Shown here piece after piece: positions 26,506-37,028 of a stretch of DNA of 47,951 bases. Every line of letters begins with the position of its first letter. Position 1 is the first letter of the stretch. The stretch is from positions 1 to 47,951 of the forward strand of contig UQLZ01000016.1 in NCBI GenBank assembly GCA_900541935.1, written 5' to 3'. Both the position numbers and the translations under genes were made by a program. The notes beneath the pieces are model-generated. The model was given only the letters and a program-made list of their open reading frames with translations, ran no database searches and was not told the origin of the DNA. The DNA comes from an uncultured Prevotellaceae bacterium (GTDB taxonomy: Bacteria; Bacteroidota; Bacteroidia; Bacteroidales; Muribaculaceae).

Positions 26506-27363
26506 CTATCCGTATTGGATAGTACCGTCTTCGTTTCTATATTGGTCAAAACTCTTTTCGTATTGGTCCATAGCACGCAAACTCATACCCATGCTTGAGA
26601 AACCGCCATCGTGGTAAAGGTTCTGCATAGTCACCTTACGTGTCAAATCGCTGAACATAACAACACAGTAGTCTGCACATTCGTCAGCATCAGCATTACC
26701 AAGAGGAGACATTCTGTTTGCAAAGTCCATAAGTGATTCCATTCCCTTAACACCGCTACCTGCTGTTGTCATTGTTGGAGATTGAGAAATAGTGTTGATT
26801 CTAACACCTTTCTCGCGACCGTAAATATAACCGAAACTACGAGCAATTGACTCGAGCAAAGCCTTTGCATCTGCCATATCATTGTAACCAAACAATGTGC
26901 GTTGTGCTGCAACGTATGACAAAGCCAAGATACTACCATTATCGTTGATTGCATCCAACTTCTTTGCAGATTGAATCATCTTGTGGAATGATACCGCAGA
27001 AATATCCAATGTCTTGTTCAACAAATCGTAGTCAAGATCATCATATAGTTTTTTCTTACGAACGTTTGGAGACATACCAATTGAGTGGAGAACGAAATCA
27101 ATCTTTCCACCGAGAATTTCCATAGACTTTTGGAATACCATTTCCAAGTCCTCGCAGTTTGTTGCATCGGCTGGGATGATTTCTGCATTCAACTTCTCGC
27201 CAAGTTCGGAAATCGTACCCATACGAACCGCTACTGGAGTATTTGATAGCGTTACTACTGCGCCTTCCTCTACGGCTCTCTCAGCCACTTTCCAGGCAAT
27301 ACTATTAGAGTTTAGGGCTCCGAAGATTATACCTCTTTTACCCTTCAAAAGATTATAACTCAT
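26506..27363 (-). CDS. fabI: Enoyl-[acyl-carrier-protein] reductase (NADH)
   Basis: This 285-residue short-chain dehydrogenase catalyses the last reduction step of fatty acid elongation. The N-terminal GKRGIIFGALNSNSIAW is the divergent nucleotide-binding loop of FabI. Catalytic Tyr and Lys are spaced by six residues in YNDMADAK (about 160-170), and NTISQSPTMTTAGSG precedes the flexible substrate loop. Length and C-terminus fit the Bacteroidetes form. It is monocistronic, with a consensus promoter and the repeat-derived terminator. Confidence 0.95.
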   Translation of the reverse strand: MSYNLLKGKRGIIFGALNSNSIAWKVAERAVEEGAVVTLSNTPVAVRMGTISELGEKLNAEIIPADATNCEDLEMVFQKSMEILGGKIDFVLHSIGMSPNVRKKKLYDDLDYDLLNKTLDISAVSFHKMIQSAKKLDAINDNGSILALSYVAAQRTLFGYNDMADAKALLESIARSFGYIYGREKGVRINTISQSPTMTTAGSGVKGMESLMDFANRMSPLGNADADECADYCVVMFSDLTRKVTMQNLYHDGGFSSMGMSLRAMDQYEKSFDQYRNEDGTIQYG

Positions 27364-27399
27364 ATAATTATTTTTTGGTTGTAATTATTTTTACCGTCG

Positions 27400-27430
27400 C
27401 AAAGATACGAACTTTTCCCTTTACAGCAAA
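27400..27430 (-). promoter_or_regulatory. Consensus Bacteroidota promoter for fabI
   Basis: On the minus strand, TTTG (27427-27430), 19 bp, then TATCTTTG (27400-27407). Both boxes are exact. Predicted start is near 27395, giving a leader of about 30 nt. Confidence 0.75.
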
Positions 27431-27485
27431 ACATTCTGCACAACTTTCGAAGTTGTGTGCAAAACCAGCCTTGTAAAAAGACAAT

Positions 27486-27509
27486 AAAAAAAACCGGATT
27501 TAAACCGGT
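27486..27509 (-). terminator. Short terminator-like hairpin after the sigma factor
   Basis: ACCGG (27493-27497) pairs with CCGGT (27505-27509). An eight-base A run (27486-27493) supplies the T run on the minus strand. The stem is only five base pairs. Confidence 0.55.
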
Positions 27510-27532
27510 CTAATACGTTTTTTAATACGAAA

Positions 27533-28020
27533 TTATCTATATTCCTTCAATTCGCTCTGCAATTTTTGCTTCGCAAAAAATATTCTACTTTTAACTGTTC
27601 CCAATGGAAGATGCATCTGCTCGGCTATCTCCTGATACTTATATCCGGAAATGTGCATAACAAATGGCACGCGATACTCCTCTTGCAATGATTCAACGAC
27701 AGATGTTACCTCAGACATTGCATAAGAATTATCTGGAGTTTCCGAACTTTCCAACTGGTTTAGATTCAATTGATACAAGTCCTCTGTTTTATCAACGACG
27801 GTCTGCGTTCTTACTTGATAAAAATATTTCTCATAATCGTAAATACCCAACTCTTGAAATTGGAATCATCAACATATTTTTCCTCGTTTACTAACGCCTT
27901 ACACGTCGTATCTTGCAATAAGTCATGTGCGTCATCATAATTGGAGGTCAACTTCATCGCAAATGAAAACAAATTGCTCTGAATATCCATTAATCGCTTT
28001 TGAAAATCTGACTGTGCCAT
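27533..28020 (-). pseudogene. RpoE-like ECF sigma factor, frameshifted
   Basis: Two overlapping frames together make one ECF sigma-70 factor. The first (start ATG at 28020, MAQSDFQKRL) carries region 2: FSFAMKLTSNYDDAHDLLQDT and FKSWVFTIMRNIFI, then stops at 27811. The second frame resumes with VRTQTVVDKTEDLYQLN and carries region 4: LQEEYRVPFVMHISGYKYQEIAEQMHLPLGTVKSRIFFAKQKL, ending at 27533. Family members normally have a few basic/Asn residues (such as NNYR) between IFI and the VR-x-QT motif. They are missing here, as if about 13 bases were lost. As written, no full-length sigma factor is made. A sequencing error is an alternative. Confidence 0.75.
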
Positions 28021-28038
28021 AACATATAATTTACGGTG

Positions 28039-28046
28039 CAAATATA
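28039..28046 (-). promoter_or_regulatory. -7 box for the sigma-factor pseudogene
   Basis: TATATTTG on the minus strand, an exact TAnnTTTG, 19 bp upstream of the start at 28020. No -33 match. Confidence 0.45.
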
Positions 28047-28476
28047 ATCACTTAAACGTGTTTAAAAAATTTATAAGCAATTATTTTATCCCTTTTTATA
28101 ATTATTAAGTGTTACATCATAACAATTTACTCAAAATCCCAAACCTAAAGGACTTAAAGAACCGACAGAATCAAGGGAATAGCCCATTTTATGTATAATT
28201 ATAAACACAAGCCAATTAATAATTTATCGAAACTTTTCACAAAACTTAAAGATTGCCCGCAAAACCAGCCCAATCCACCAGCCTCAACAACCCTAATACC
28301 TTTCTTATTAAGAGAAAGACTTTTTACAAAAGTAGTCAAAATCAACCACAAATACCAACAAAAATGCCGAATTATATTAATACAACGAAGCAAAATCTAA
28401 GCAAAATAGATTTTAGGGAATCTTTATAGGTTGAATTATAGAAATATTTTTTGAGCTCTCTCTCTTAATAAGAAAA
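28047..28476. other. Gene-free AT-rich stretch left of the defence-like operon
   Basis: No convincing gene is seen; the two small open frames here have neither family resemblance nor start signals. Present are a 6-bp hairpin (CTTTCT 28300-28305 with AGAAAG 28313-28318) and a stray minus-strand TACTTTTG box (28327-28334). No standard promoter for the operon that follows is obvious; the nearest candidate is TA, three bases, TTTG at 28445-28453, one base too long. Confidence 0.4.
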
Positions 28477-31400
28477 ATGGCACAAATATATGACAATATT
28501 GACCTTAAATTTGAAAAAGGTTTACAAGATATCATAACCAATACTGGAGTTGCAAGAGTCGATTTCTGTGTAGGCTATTTCAATTTGCGCGGTTGGAATT
28601 TGATTTGCAATCACATTGATACATTAGAAGGTGATTTTGTTGATGAAGAATCACAAACTCAACCAATTCATCGCGTTTGTCGTTTAATTATTGGAATGCA
28701 TAGGCCTCCTGAAGAAATAATCAGGCAGCTTTATTCTCAATCAGACACTATACCAGATGCTAAATTTGTCAGAGAGCAGAAACTAATAATGGCCAGGAAC
28801 TTCCGGAAGCAATTACTTTTAGGTCTGCCAACTGCAAATGACGAATGGACTTTGAGAAGACTTTCTGCCCAAATGAAAGAAGGGAAAGTCGTTGTTAAAC
28901 TATATTTAAGAGAATCTCTTCACGCCAAACTATACTTAGCACATAGGCCTAATGACAATTTTAACAAGATACAGGCTATTTTAGGTAGTAGCAACCTTAC
29001 TTATCATGGTTTGACCAAACAAGGCGAACTTAATGCTGAATTTGCTGACAGCGACAATGCCAAGAAATTAGCGAACTGGTTTGATGATAGATGGAATGAC
29101 AGATTTTGTATCGATATTACTCAAGAACTAATTGAAATAATCGATAATAGTTGGGCTGGAGAACAAATTATTCCTCCGTACTATATTTACTTAAAAATTG
29201 CGTATATCCTAAGTCAAGATGCCCGCTCTGGAATCAATGAATTCACCTTAACGCCTGAATTCAGAAAAGAACTTTTTGATTTTCAACAAACAGCGGTAAA
29301 GATTGCAGCTCGCCATTTGAGAAATGAAAAGCGAGGCGGTGCCATGATTGGTGATGTTGTCGGTCTTGGAAAAACCATAACTGCCTGTGCAATAGCAAAA
29401 CTTTATGAAACCACTTTTGCAAGTAGCACTCTTATTATTTGCCCTGCAAACTTGCAAGACATGTGGAAAAAGTATGCTATTAAATATGATATGAAAGTCG
29501 AAATAATGTCAATGGCTAAACCTATTGATGTTGAAACTGCTCGATATTTCAGACTGATAATAATCGATGAAAGCCACAACTTAAGGAATGGTGGTAGCGG
29601 TTCTCGATATAGAAACATCAAAAAACTAATTGACCATCAGAGCAGCAACGTGCTTCTACTAACTGCCACTCCTTATAATAAGGATTTCCGCGACCTTAGC
29701 AACCAGTTACGTCTATTTATTAGCGATGACCAAGATTTGGGTATTCGCCCTGAAGCATATATTAGAAAAATTGGAGGAGAGCGTCAATTTTTGCAGAGAC
29801 ATAGCGAAGTATTTATAAGAAGTATAGCCGCTTTTGAGAAAAGCGATGAAATTGAAGACTGGAACGAATTAATGAAACTATTCTTGGTTAGAAGAACAAG
29901 AACTTTCATCAAGGAAAATTATGCTAAAACAGACCCTGAAAACGGCAGAAAATACTTGCAATTCCCTGACGGTAAGAAATCGTATTTTCCAAACCGTATT
30001 CCAAAGGCAATTAAATTTAAAACAGAGCCAAAGGACCAATACTCTCGTCTTTATTCTGAAGAGATGATTGATTTAATGGAATCTCTCGAATTGCCAAGAT
30101 ATGGGCTTTCTCACTATATCAACGATAAAAATGCTGAAAATGCAACTACGCCAGAAAAGCAGATTTTAGAAAATCTTTCTCGTGCTGGACAAAGAATGAT
30201 GGGTTTTGCAAAATCAACGTTCTTTAAACGTATTGACAGTAGCGGTTTTTCTTTCTTGCTCACTCTTTACAGGCATATCGTTAGAAATATGGTCTTTATA
30301 TACGCTTTAGACAACAAACTGGAACTGCCTATTGGTGACGAAAATGCTCTCCCAGAAGACTTCCTCGACGATAATGACCCTAATGATGTCCTACTAGGCG
30401 ATAGTGTGAATCATAGTTCTTCTGGCGAAATTAATATTCCAACTGACCTTAAAACATATATGGAAAAGGCTAAGGAATATTATGAAGTAATTTCTCAGAA
30501 AAACAATGTTTCCTGGATTAACGGAAAGTACTTCAAAAAGACCCTAAAGCAGAAACTTAAAAAGGACTGTGATACCATATTGCAAATGATTAATCTTTGC
30601 GGAAAATGGGAGGCTGATAAAGACCAGAAAATTAATGAGTTGGAAAAATTGCTTTGCAAGACTCACAAAAACGAGAAAGTTGTTGTGTTTACTCAATATT
30701 CTGATACTGCGAACTACATCTACCGACAGTTGGCAAAACGCAAAATCGGCCAGGTTGCAATCGTTACCGGGAATTCCGACAACCCTACTGCAATTGTGGA
30801 GAAATTCTCCCCTATCAGTAACGACAAACCTGATACACCAGCCGAAAGTCAATATAGGATTGTTATTGCAACCGATGTACTTTCTGAAGGACAGAACTTG
30901 CAGGACAGCCATATTATAATAAATTTTGATTTGCCATGGGCTATTATCAGGCTTATCCAGCGTGCGGGACGTGTGGACCGTATTGGTCAGAAGGCAAATG
31001 AAATATTCTGCTACTCTTTCTTTCCTGCGGAAGGTGTGGAAAAAATTATTTCTTTAAGGAAGCGCCTCAACGACAGAATAAATGCCAACGCAAATATTGT
31101 TGGTTCTGATGAAATTTTCTTTGAAGGCAATGAAAAGAACCTCAAAGACATGTTCAATGAAAAAAGTGGCGTGCTCGACGAAGAGGAAGACAGCGACGTT
31201 GACCTTTCTTCTCAAGCTTTTCAAATTTGGAAAAACGCAATCGATGCTAATCCTAAATTGGCCAAGGTTATTCCAGCCTTAGGAAACATGATATACTCAA
31301 CCAAAGCTGTTGACAGCAATTCTGAAAGCGGTGTGATTACGTATGCAAAGACATATAACGACTTCGACGTTCTCACTTGGCTGAACAATAAGGGTGAGGT

Positions 31401-31872
31401 AATCAGCCAGTCTCAAAAACGGATACTGTCGGCTCTCGCTTGCAAAGCCGACACTCCAGCAACACAGCCTCTCGGCAATCATCACGAACTCGTTGCATCG
31501 GCTATTAAGCGTATTATGGATGAAACTACTGCTGCTCCTATTGGAGGAATACTAGGAAACAGATTCAGTACTCGTTACAGGATTATTGATTTGCTCGAAC
31601 ATTATTACGAACAAAACACAAATATATTCTACTCTGAAGAGCAGAAAGAAGATTTGAAATTGGCTATCGACGATATCTACAATTATCCTTTACTGGAAAC
31701 TACCAAATTGGCATTAGGACAAATGCTACGCCGTAGTCAGAGCAATGATGAAATTGTTGAATACGTTAGTGAACTGCGAAAAGACGGGAATCTATGTCGA
31801 AAACCTGAAAACGAAAATATCAACAAAGACCCTTCTATTATTTGCTCTCTTGGTTTACGTTTAGATAATTAG
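28477..31872 (+). CDS. PLD-nuclease/SNF2-type helicase fusion, putative defence effector
   Basis: The 1131-residue protein has two parts. Residues about 1-230 form a phospholipase-D-like nuclease domain with one HxK motif (SLHAKLYLAH, residues 147-156) and the downstream GSSNLT motif of PLD nucleases. A superfamily 2 helicase follows: motif I GDVVGLGKT (about residue 292), motif II DESH (about 364), TATPYN (about 400), motif V ATDVLSEGQNLQ and motif VI QRAGRVDRIGQ (about 828). The SNF2/RapA-like organisation, with a long insert between lobes, suggests translocation on double-stranded DNA coupled to cleavage. Similar PLD-helicase pairings occur in DISARM-like, Mokosh-like and other phage-defence systems. 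The methyltransferase starts nine bases downstream, so the two probably work as a restriction-type complex. Function here is inferred. Confidence 0.85.
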   Translation: MAQIYDNIDLKFEKGLQDIITNTGVARVDFCVGYFNLRGWNLICNHIDTLEGDFVDEESQTQPIHRVCRLIIGMHRPPEEIIRQLYSQSDTIPDAKFVREQKLIMARNFRKQLLLGLPTANDEWTLRRLSAQMKEGKVVVKLYLRESLHAKLYLAHRPNDNFNKIQAILGSSNLTYHGLTKQGELNAEFADSDNAKKLANWFDDRWNDRFCIDITQELIEIIDNSWAGEQIIPPYYIYLKIAYILSQDARSGINEFTLTPEFRKELFDFQQTAVKIAARHLRNEKRGGAMIGDVVGLGKTITACAIAKLYETTFASSTLIICPANLQDMWKKYAIKYDMKVEIMSMAKPIDVETARYFRLIIIDESHNLRNGGSGSRYRNIKKLIDHQSSNVLLLTATPYNKDFRDLSNQLRLFISDDQDLGIRPEAYIRKIGGERQFLQRHSEVFIRSIAAFEKSDEIEDWNELMKLFLVRRTRTFIKENYAKTDPENGRKYLQFPDGKKSYFPNRIPKAIKFKTEPKDQYSRLYSEEMIDLMESLELPRYGLSHYINDKNAENATTPEKQILENLSRAGQRMMGFAKSTFFKRIDSSGFSFLLTLYRHIVRNMVFIYALDNKLELPIGDENALPEDFLDDNDPNDVLLGDSVNHSSSGEINIPTDLKTYMEKAKEYYEVISQKNNVSWINGKYFKKTLKQKLKKDCDTILQMINLCGKWEADKDQKINELEKLLCKTHKNEKVVVFTQYSDTANYIYRQLAKRKIGQVAIVTGNSDNPTAIVEKFSPISNDKPDTPAESQYRIVIATDVLSEGQNLQDSHIIINFDLPWAIIRLIQRAGRVDRIGQKANEIFCYSFFPAEGVEKIISLRKRLNDRINANANIVGSDEIFFEGNEKNLKDMFNEKSGVLDEEEDSDVDLSSQAFQIWKNAIDANPKLAKVIPALGNMIYSTKAVDSNSESGVITYAKTYNDFDVLTWLNNKGEVISQSQKRILSALACKADTPATQPLGNHHELVASAIKRIMDETTAAPIGGILGNRFSTRYRIIDLLEHYYEQNTNIFYSEEQKEDLKLAIDDIYNYPLLETTKLALGQMLRRSQSNDEIVEYVSELRKDGNLCRKPENENINKDPSIICSLGLRLDN

Positions 31873-31881
31873 AATTTAACT

Positions 31882-34800
31882 ATGCTAAATAAAAAACAAT
31901 TCATATCGCTTATTTCTTCTGCTGATTTTAAAGAACTATTCATTTCAGAATTGGGATGGAATATGTTCCGTGGGTCTGCAGTACTGCCAACTATCGCGGT
32001 TGATGAGGTTGGATATAACTTCACTTCTATAGCCGAAAGAAATGGTTTCCAGATTATTACTTGCTCTGTTGACACCATTCCTACAAACAGCATTTGCAAG
32101 AAAATTGATACCAAACTCCGAAGACAGGCTAATGACTATATTGCAATTTACCAACTAAAAGACTCTGACCACCACCTATGGGTAGTGCCAGTAAAGTCTA
32201 ACGAAAAACGAGATTTGGTTCTTGTTGAATATGAAAACGCTCAAAAAGCGGACTTACTATATTCTAAAATAGATGGTTTCTCTTTTGACCTTGGGGAAAG
32301 CACAACTATTGTTGACCTTAGGGCAAAGGTACAAGGTGCTTTTGCTGTCAATTCGGAAAAAATTACAAAGGATTTCTATTCGGGCTTTAGAAAAGAGCAT
32401 TCCGCTTTCGTGAAATTTATTTCCGGTATTGATGACCATTTAAATGATAAGGATAACAAAAATAAGCAATGGTACACGTCAATTATGCTTAACAGATTGA
32501 TGTTTTGCTACTTCATTCAAAAGAAAGGTTTTCTAAACCTCGACTTTGACTACTTGCGACACAAACTCGAATGGGTTAGCAAAGAAAAGGGTGAAAATAA
32601 TTTCTTCTCTTCTTTTTATCGGGGCTTCCTGGTGCAACTTTTCCACGACGGACTGAACGCTCCTGTACATAATGCCAAGTTTGAACAAATATATGGTAAA
32701 ATTCCATACCTCAACGGAGGTATGTTCGACACTCATTTCCTCGAAGAAAAGTATCCTGAAATAGAAATTAAGGACGAAGCTTTTATACGCCTATTTGACT
32801 TCTTCGACACTTGGAGATGGCACCTCGACACTCGAATAACGGCGTCGGGTAAGGATATTAACCCCGACGTTCTCGGATATATATTTGAACAATATATCAA
32901 CGACCGCGCTCAAATGGGGGCATACTATACTAAAGAAGATATTACAGAATATATTGGCAGAAACTGCATTTTGCCCTTCCTTTTCGACAAAGTGGCAGAA
33001 AAGGAGAAAGCTACTTTTAAGCCTGACGGTTTTGTTTGGAGCACTTTAAAAAACAGCGGTGACAAATATATCTTTGACGCAGTAAAGAAGGGATATAGCC
33101 ATTTGGGCGAGATACCCGAAAATATCAGCCGTGGCATAATAACTGATGCTATGCGTAAGGAGTACAGCGAAACGCCTGTTGGAGAACTGCCAGAATCTCA
33201 TATTCCTTTGTCAGAACTGAGAAGCGAATGGAATAAACCGACCCCCGAAAAATGGGCTTTGCCTACAGAAATATGGCGTGAAACGATTGAAAGGCTCCAG
33301 CGCTGTGAAAGCATTATCGGCAAAATAAAAGGCGGTGAAATAAATTCTATCAATGATTTCATCACCTATAATCTCGACATTCGCTCATTCACTCTCGACT
33401 TGCTTTCTTCCGCCGACAATTCATTTATTAGGCATTTCTATGAGGCTCTGCAAGGTATTACGATTCTTGACCCAACTTGCGGATCAGGCGCATTCCTGTT
33501 TGCGGCTATGAATATCCTTGAACCGCTCTACGAAACTTGCATTGAGCACATGCAGGAAAACCCGACGCACTTCAAGAAAGAACTTTCAGAAATAAGCGAC
33601 ACGTACCAGTCAAACATCCAGTACTTTATCTTCAAATCTATCATCTTACGTAATCTTTACGGAGTTGACATCATGGTTGAGGCAACCGAAATTGCTAAAT
33701 TGCGTCTGTTCCTGAAAATGGTTGCGGTTGTTGACGTTGACCGACGAAAGCCAAACCTTGGTCTGGATCCGCTGCCAGATATCGACTTCAATATCCGCTG
33801 TGGCAACACACTCGTAGGCTATGCCAACGAGGAACAGCTTCTTGAGACACTTCGTGTAAACAAAGAAAACAGCCTTTTCTTTGAAGATGAAATTGCACAG
33901 TTTAGGAAAAAAATTGAAGATGAGCTAAACACAATTTCCAAGACATACAACACATTCAAGTGTTTACAACTTGAACAAGAAATAAATCAAACTGAATTCA
34001 AAATAGCAAAAGCAGAATTACAAAAAAGATTGACAATTCTTAATGCTCTTTTGAATGAGCAATTATTCGACTCTGAACACCAAGAAATCACTGGAAATCG
34101 AGAGCAAATTTTTAATAAATGGCTTAAATCGCATCAACCTTTTCATTGGCTTGCGGAATTTTACCAAATAATAAAAGGAAACGGCGGCTTCGACGTAATT
34201 ATAGGTAACCCTCCGTATGTAGAATACTCAAAAGTGCGTAATGACTACCAGATTTCTAATTATGAAACTGTAACGTGCGGAAACTTATATGCTTATGTAA
34301 TAGAAAGATGCTTTGGCATTTCTAATAGTTCTGTCATAGGAATGATTATTCCTACCAGTTCTATTTCAACAGATAGGATGAAACCATTGCAACATATTTT
34401 GTTTTCTCATACAATATTTTATTCTACTTATGGATTTAGACCAGCCAAACTGTTTGATGGTGGTACAAGCGCAAATATACACCTTTCTATCTGCATACTA
34501 AATGACTATTCAAATAGTCATTTAGCAACTAATCATATAAAATGGAATGCTACATTCAGGAATGTTTTATTTCAATCAGCGTTATATTATACTGGTCCTG
34601 AAAACTCTTTAAATTCATTCTTTAACAAAACTATTCGTTCAAAGAACGAGATTCAAGACAAAATTTTGGTTAAACTAACCACTAAAGAACAAATAAGCAA
34701 ATACTTATCCGTTTCTAAGCATAATGTTTACTATCGTTCAACTGGTGGGCTGCATTATCGTGTTGTAACTTTGTTCCCGACATATTCGAGAAAAGAAGCA

Positions 34801-35211
34801 TTTTTTTCTTTTGAGAAAAATAATGATGAGATTATATTTTGTGCACTTGCATCTAACCTCTGGAATATGTTCTACTACTCAATGGCAAATTGTTTAGATG
34901 TATCAAAAAATGATATTCTATATTTCCCTATTGGAATAAAAGAGATGACAGATAAAACAAAACAAGATTTACATCAATTGTCTTTAATGTTGAATAATGA
35001 CTTATTAAAAAATAGTCGTACTATTATAAGACATTATGAGAACATCGGAGATGTAGAATGTCCTAATGTATCTATGAGGTTGTCCAAGCCGATAATCGAT
35101 GAAATTGATAAAGTTCTCGCGGGGCATTATGGATTTACAGATGAGGAACTTGACTTTATCATCAACTACGACATAAAATACCGCATGGGTGATGAATTAG
35201 GCAATGAGTAA
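31882..35211 (+). CDS. Eco57I-like N6-adenine DNA methyltransferase
   Basis: The 1109-residue protein carries a gamma-type amino-methyltransferase core: the SAM motif LDPTCGSGAFLFAAM (about residue 529) and the catalytic NPPYVEYSKVR (about residue 775). An N-terminal half of about 500 residues (with YTKEDITEYIGRNCILPFL) resembles the helical region of type IIG/ISP-like enzymes. The C-terminal 300 residues are more AT-rich and are probably the target-recognition domain. No nuclease motif is evident, which fits cleavage being supplied by the PLD-helicase partner. The stop and the next start overlap (TAATG), so all three genes are coupled. Likely role: marking self DNA. A BREX PglX-like or DISARM DrmMI-like protein is an alternative. 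Confidence 0.87.
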   Translation: MLNKKQFISLISSADFKELFISELGWNMFRGSAVLPTIAVDEVGYNFTSIAERNGFQIITCSVDTIPTNSICKKIDTKLRRQANDYIAIYQLKDSDHHLWVVPVKSNEKRDLVLVEYENAQKADLLYSKIDGFSFDLGESTTIVDLRAKVQGAFAVNSEKITKDFYSGFRKEHSAFVKFISGIDDHLNDKDNKNKQWYTSIMLNRLMFCYFIQKKGFLNLDFDYLRHKLEWVSKEKGENNFFSSFYRGFLVQLFHDGLNAPVHNAKFEQIYGKIPYLNGGMFDTHFLEEKYPEIEIKDEAFIRLFDFFDTWRWHLDTRITASGKDINPDVLGYIFEQYINDRAQMGAYYTKEDITEYIGRNCILPFLFDKVAEKEKATFKPDGFVWSTLKNSGDKYIFDAVKKGYSHLGEIPENISRGIITDAMRKEYSETPVGELPESHIPLSELRSEWNKPTPEKWALPTEIWRETIERLQRCESIIGKIKGGEINSINDFITYNLDIRSFTLDLLSSADNSFIRHFYEALQGITILDPTCGSGAFLFAAMNILEPLYETCIEHMQENPTHFKKELSEISDTYQSNIQYFIFKSIILRNLYGVDIMVEATEIAKLRLFLKMVAVVDVDRRKPNLGLDPLPDIDFNIRCGNTLVGYANEEQLLETLRVNKENSLFFEDEIAQFRKKIEDELNTISKTYNTFKCLQLEQEINQTEFKIAKAELQKRLTILNALLNEQLFDSEHQEITGNREQIFNKWLKSHQPFHWLAEFYQIIKGNGGFDVIIGNPPYVEYSKVRNDYQISNYETVTCGNLYAYVIERCFGISNSSVIGMIIPTSSISTDRMKPLQHILFSHTIFYSTYGFRPAKLFDGGTSANIHLSICILNDYSNSHLATNHIKWNATFRNVLFQSALYYTGPENSLNSFFNKTIRSKNEIQDKILVKLTTKEQISKYLSVSKHNVYYRSTGGLHYRVVTLFPTYSRKEAFFSFEKNNDEIIFCALASNLWNMFYYSMANCLDVSKNDILYFPIGIKEMTDKTKQDLHQLSLMLNNDLLKNSRTIIRHYENIGDVECPNVSMRLSKPIIDEIDKVLAGHYGFTDEELDFIINYDIKYRMGDELGNE

Positions 35212-35596
35212 TGGATTATCTTGGCAATACTGAATTGATAAAGCTGCAGAAGACTGCATTTTTCGCACCAGGGAAGATATCCCCATCCTCGGTGCTTCCG
35301 TGCTATGACTGGGCGAATGAGATGGTGCGTCAGGGGCAATGCGTTATAAGCGGATTCAAATCTAAACTGGAACGTGACGTATGGAATTTCCTAATAAAAG
35401 GCAGTCAGCCGATAATACTTGTGCAGTCGCGGAAGCGACACAGCTCTGTACGAAAAGAACTGGAGGACCTAATCAAATCAGGACGGTTACTGATAGTATA
35501 TCTTGACAAATGCGATGAGCGCAGCCCATACGCCTCCAAGCACCGCAACGAATATATCGCCACAATCGCCGATAAAATAATATTTGCATCAATAAA

Positions 35597-37028
35597 TAGT
35601 CGTCCCTTAAGAATATCTTTTTCAGTTGCTATTCAGTAATTTAGTTTATAAAATTCTTTGATAAATCTGCAAGTTTTAGTACCTTTAGGTCAAGAAACTT
35701 GCAGATTTTATGATTAAAAAGACGAATAATATCCCATCTTTATTCAGTAGCCTGTCAGACATGCTTAATCAATCTCACCCACTTTACCAGTTAGCTGACA
35801 AAATAGATTGGGAAAAATTTGAAACAGCCTTTCAACCATTATATTGTCAGGACAATGGCCGTCCCGGCAAGCCAATCCGTTTAATGTGTGGTATGCTCAT
35901 CCTAAAACACCTTCGTAATCTGTCAGATGAGTCATTGGTGGAACAATGGAGCGAAAATGCTTATTATCAGTATTTTTGTGGCATGCAAGAGTTCACTCCG
36001 TATGCCCCATGTGCCTCTTCAGAATTAGTCCATTTCCGCCAACGTATCGGTGAAGAGGGGGTTGAACTTATCTTTCAAGAAAGCATTCGTGTGAATAACG
36101 AGAATGATGATGACCACCATCATGATACAGCCTTTATTGATTCAACAGTTCAGGAAAAGAATATCACTTACCCCACAGATGCAAAGTTGCATAAAAAGAT
36201 TGTGAAGAAAGTTCTTGGCCTCGTGAAAAAACTGGGGCTTCCTCTGCGTCAAAGCTACACCTTTGTGCTGAAGCAAATCTATCGTGACCAGCGTTTCCGG
36301 AATCACCCCAAAAACAGGAAAAAAGCCCTTAGGGCAGACAGGCGTTTACGTACAATAGCCGGAAGATTAGTCAGGGAGTTGAAGCGTAATCTTAAAGAGA
36401 ATCACAACTACGACAAATTGCTTGAACTCTTTGAGACCATTCTTTCTCAAAGACGTAATAGCCGAAAAAAGATATATTCCATTCATGAACCTGAAGTACA
36501 ATGTATCAGCAAGGGTAAAGAACATAAGAAATACGAATTTGGCAATAAGGTATCCATAATACGTTCTGTTACAGGCATTATTCTAGGTGCTATGTCCTTC
36601 CGCAATGAATATGACGGTCATACCATCGAGTCTTCCTTAGAACAGGTAGAACGATTAACCGGGCGAAAAATCAAACTGTTGGCAGGAGACAGAGGATACA
36701 GAGGCAAAAAGGAAATTAACGGGACAAAGATTATGATTCCCGACGTACCTAAGAAATCAGACAGCCGATATCAGAGGTTGAAAAAACACATGCTTTTCTG
36801 CAAGCGTGCAGGCATAGAACCGACAATAGGTCACTTAAAGTCAGATTACCGTTTGGGCCGCAACTTTTATAAGGGTGTGGTAGGAGATGCTGTGAACGTA
36901 CTTCTCTCGGCAGCAGCATATAACTTCAAAAGAGCTATGAAAGCTCTTTTGGGCATGCTTCAAAAAATATGCGAAATACTGTGTTTAAACAATATCTCGC
37001 AAAAAATGGGCTTTTTAAGGGACGACTA
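35597..37028 (+). mobile_element. IS5/IS1182-like insertion sequence, 1.43 kb
   Basis: The element is bounded by perfect 14-bp terminal inverted repeats: TAGTCGTCCCTTAA at 35597-35610 and its complement at 37015-37028. Two further matches follow one mismatch. The flanking bases AA (35595-35596 and 37029-37030) are consistent with a 2-bp target duplication. A different end definition would give a TA duplication, but only the AA version restores the interrupted gene. It carries one DDE transposase gene, reading in the same direction as the operon it disrupts. Confidence 0.88.
35663..35708 (+). promoter_or_regulatory. Stem-loop immediately before the transposase start
   Basis: AAATCTGCAAGTTT (35663-35676) is the exact complement of 35695-35708: a 14-bp stem with an 18-nt loop, ending one base before the transposase ATG at 35710. 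In IS10 and IS50, read-through transcripts form such structures and hide the start. The IS lies downstream of an active-looking operon on the same strand, so the same role is plausible here. Confidence 0.6.

Noticed and set aside
27811..28041. Two separate small genes in the sigma-factor region
   Set aside because: Region 2 and region 4 are halves of one ECF sigma factor, and the second frame would need a TTG start inside the first.
28191..28400. Short open frames on both strands upstream of the PLD-helicase gene
   Set aside because: No start signals, AT-rich composition and no recognisable family; treated as gene-free sequence.
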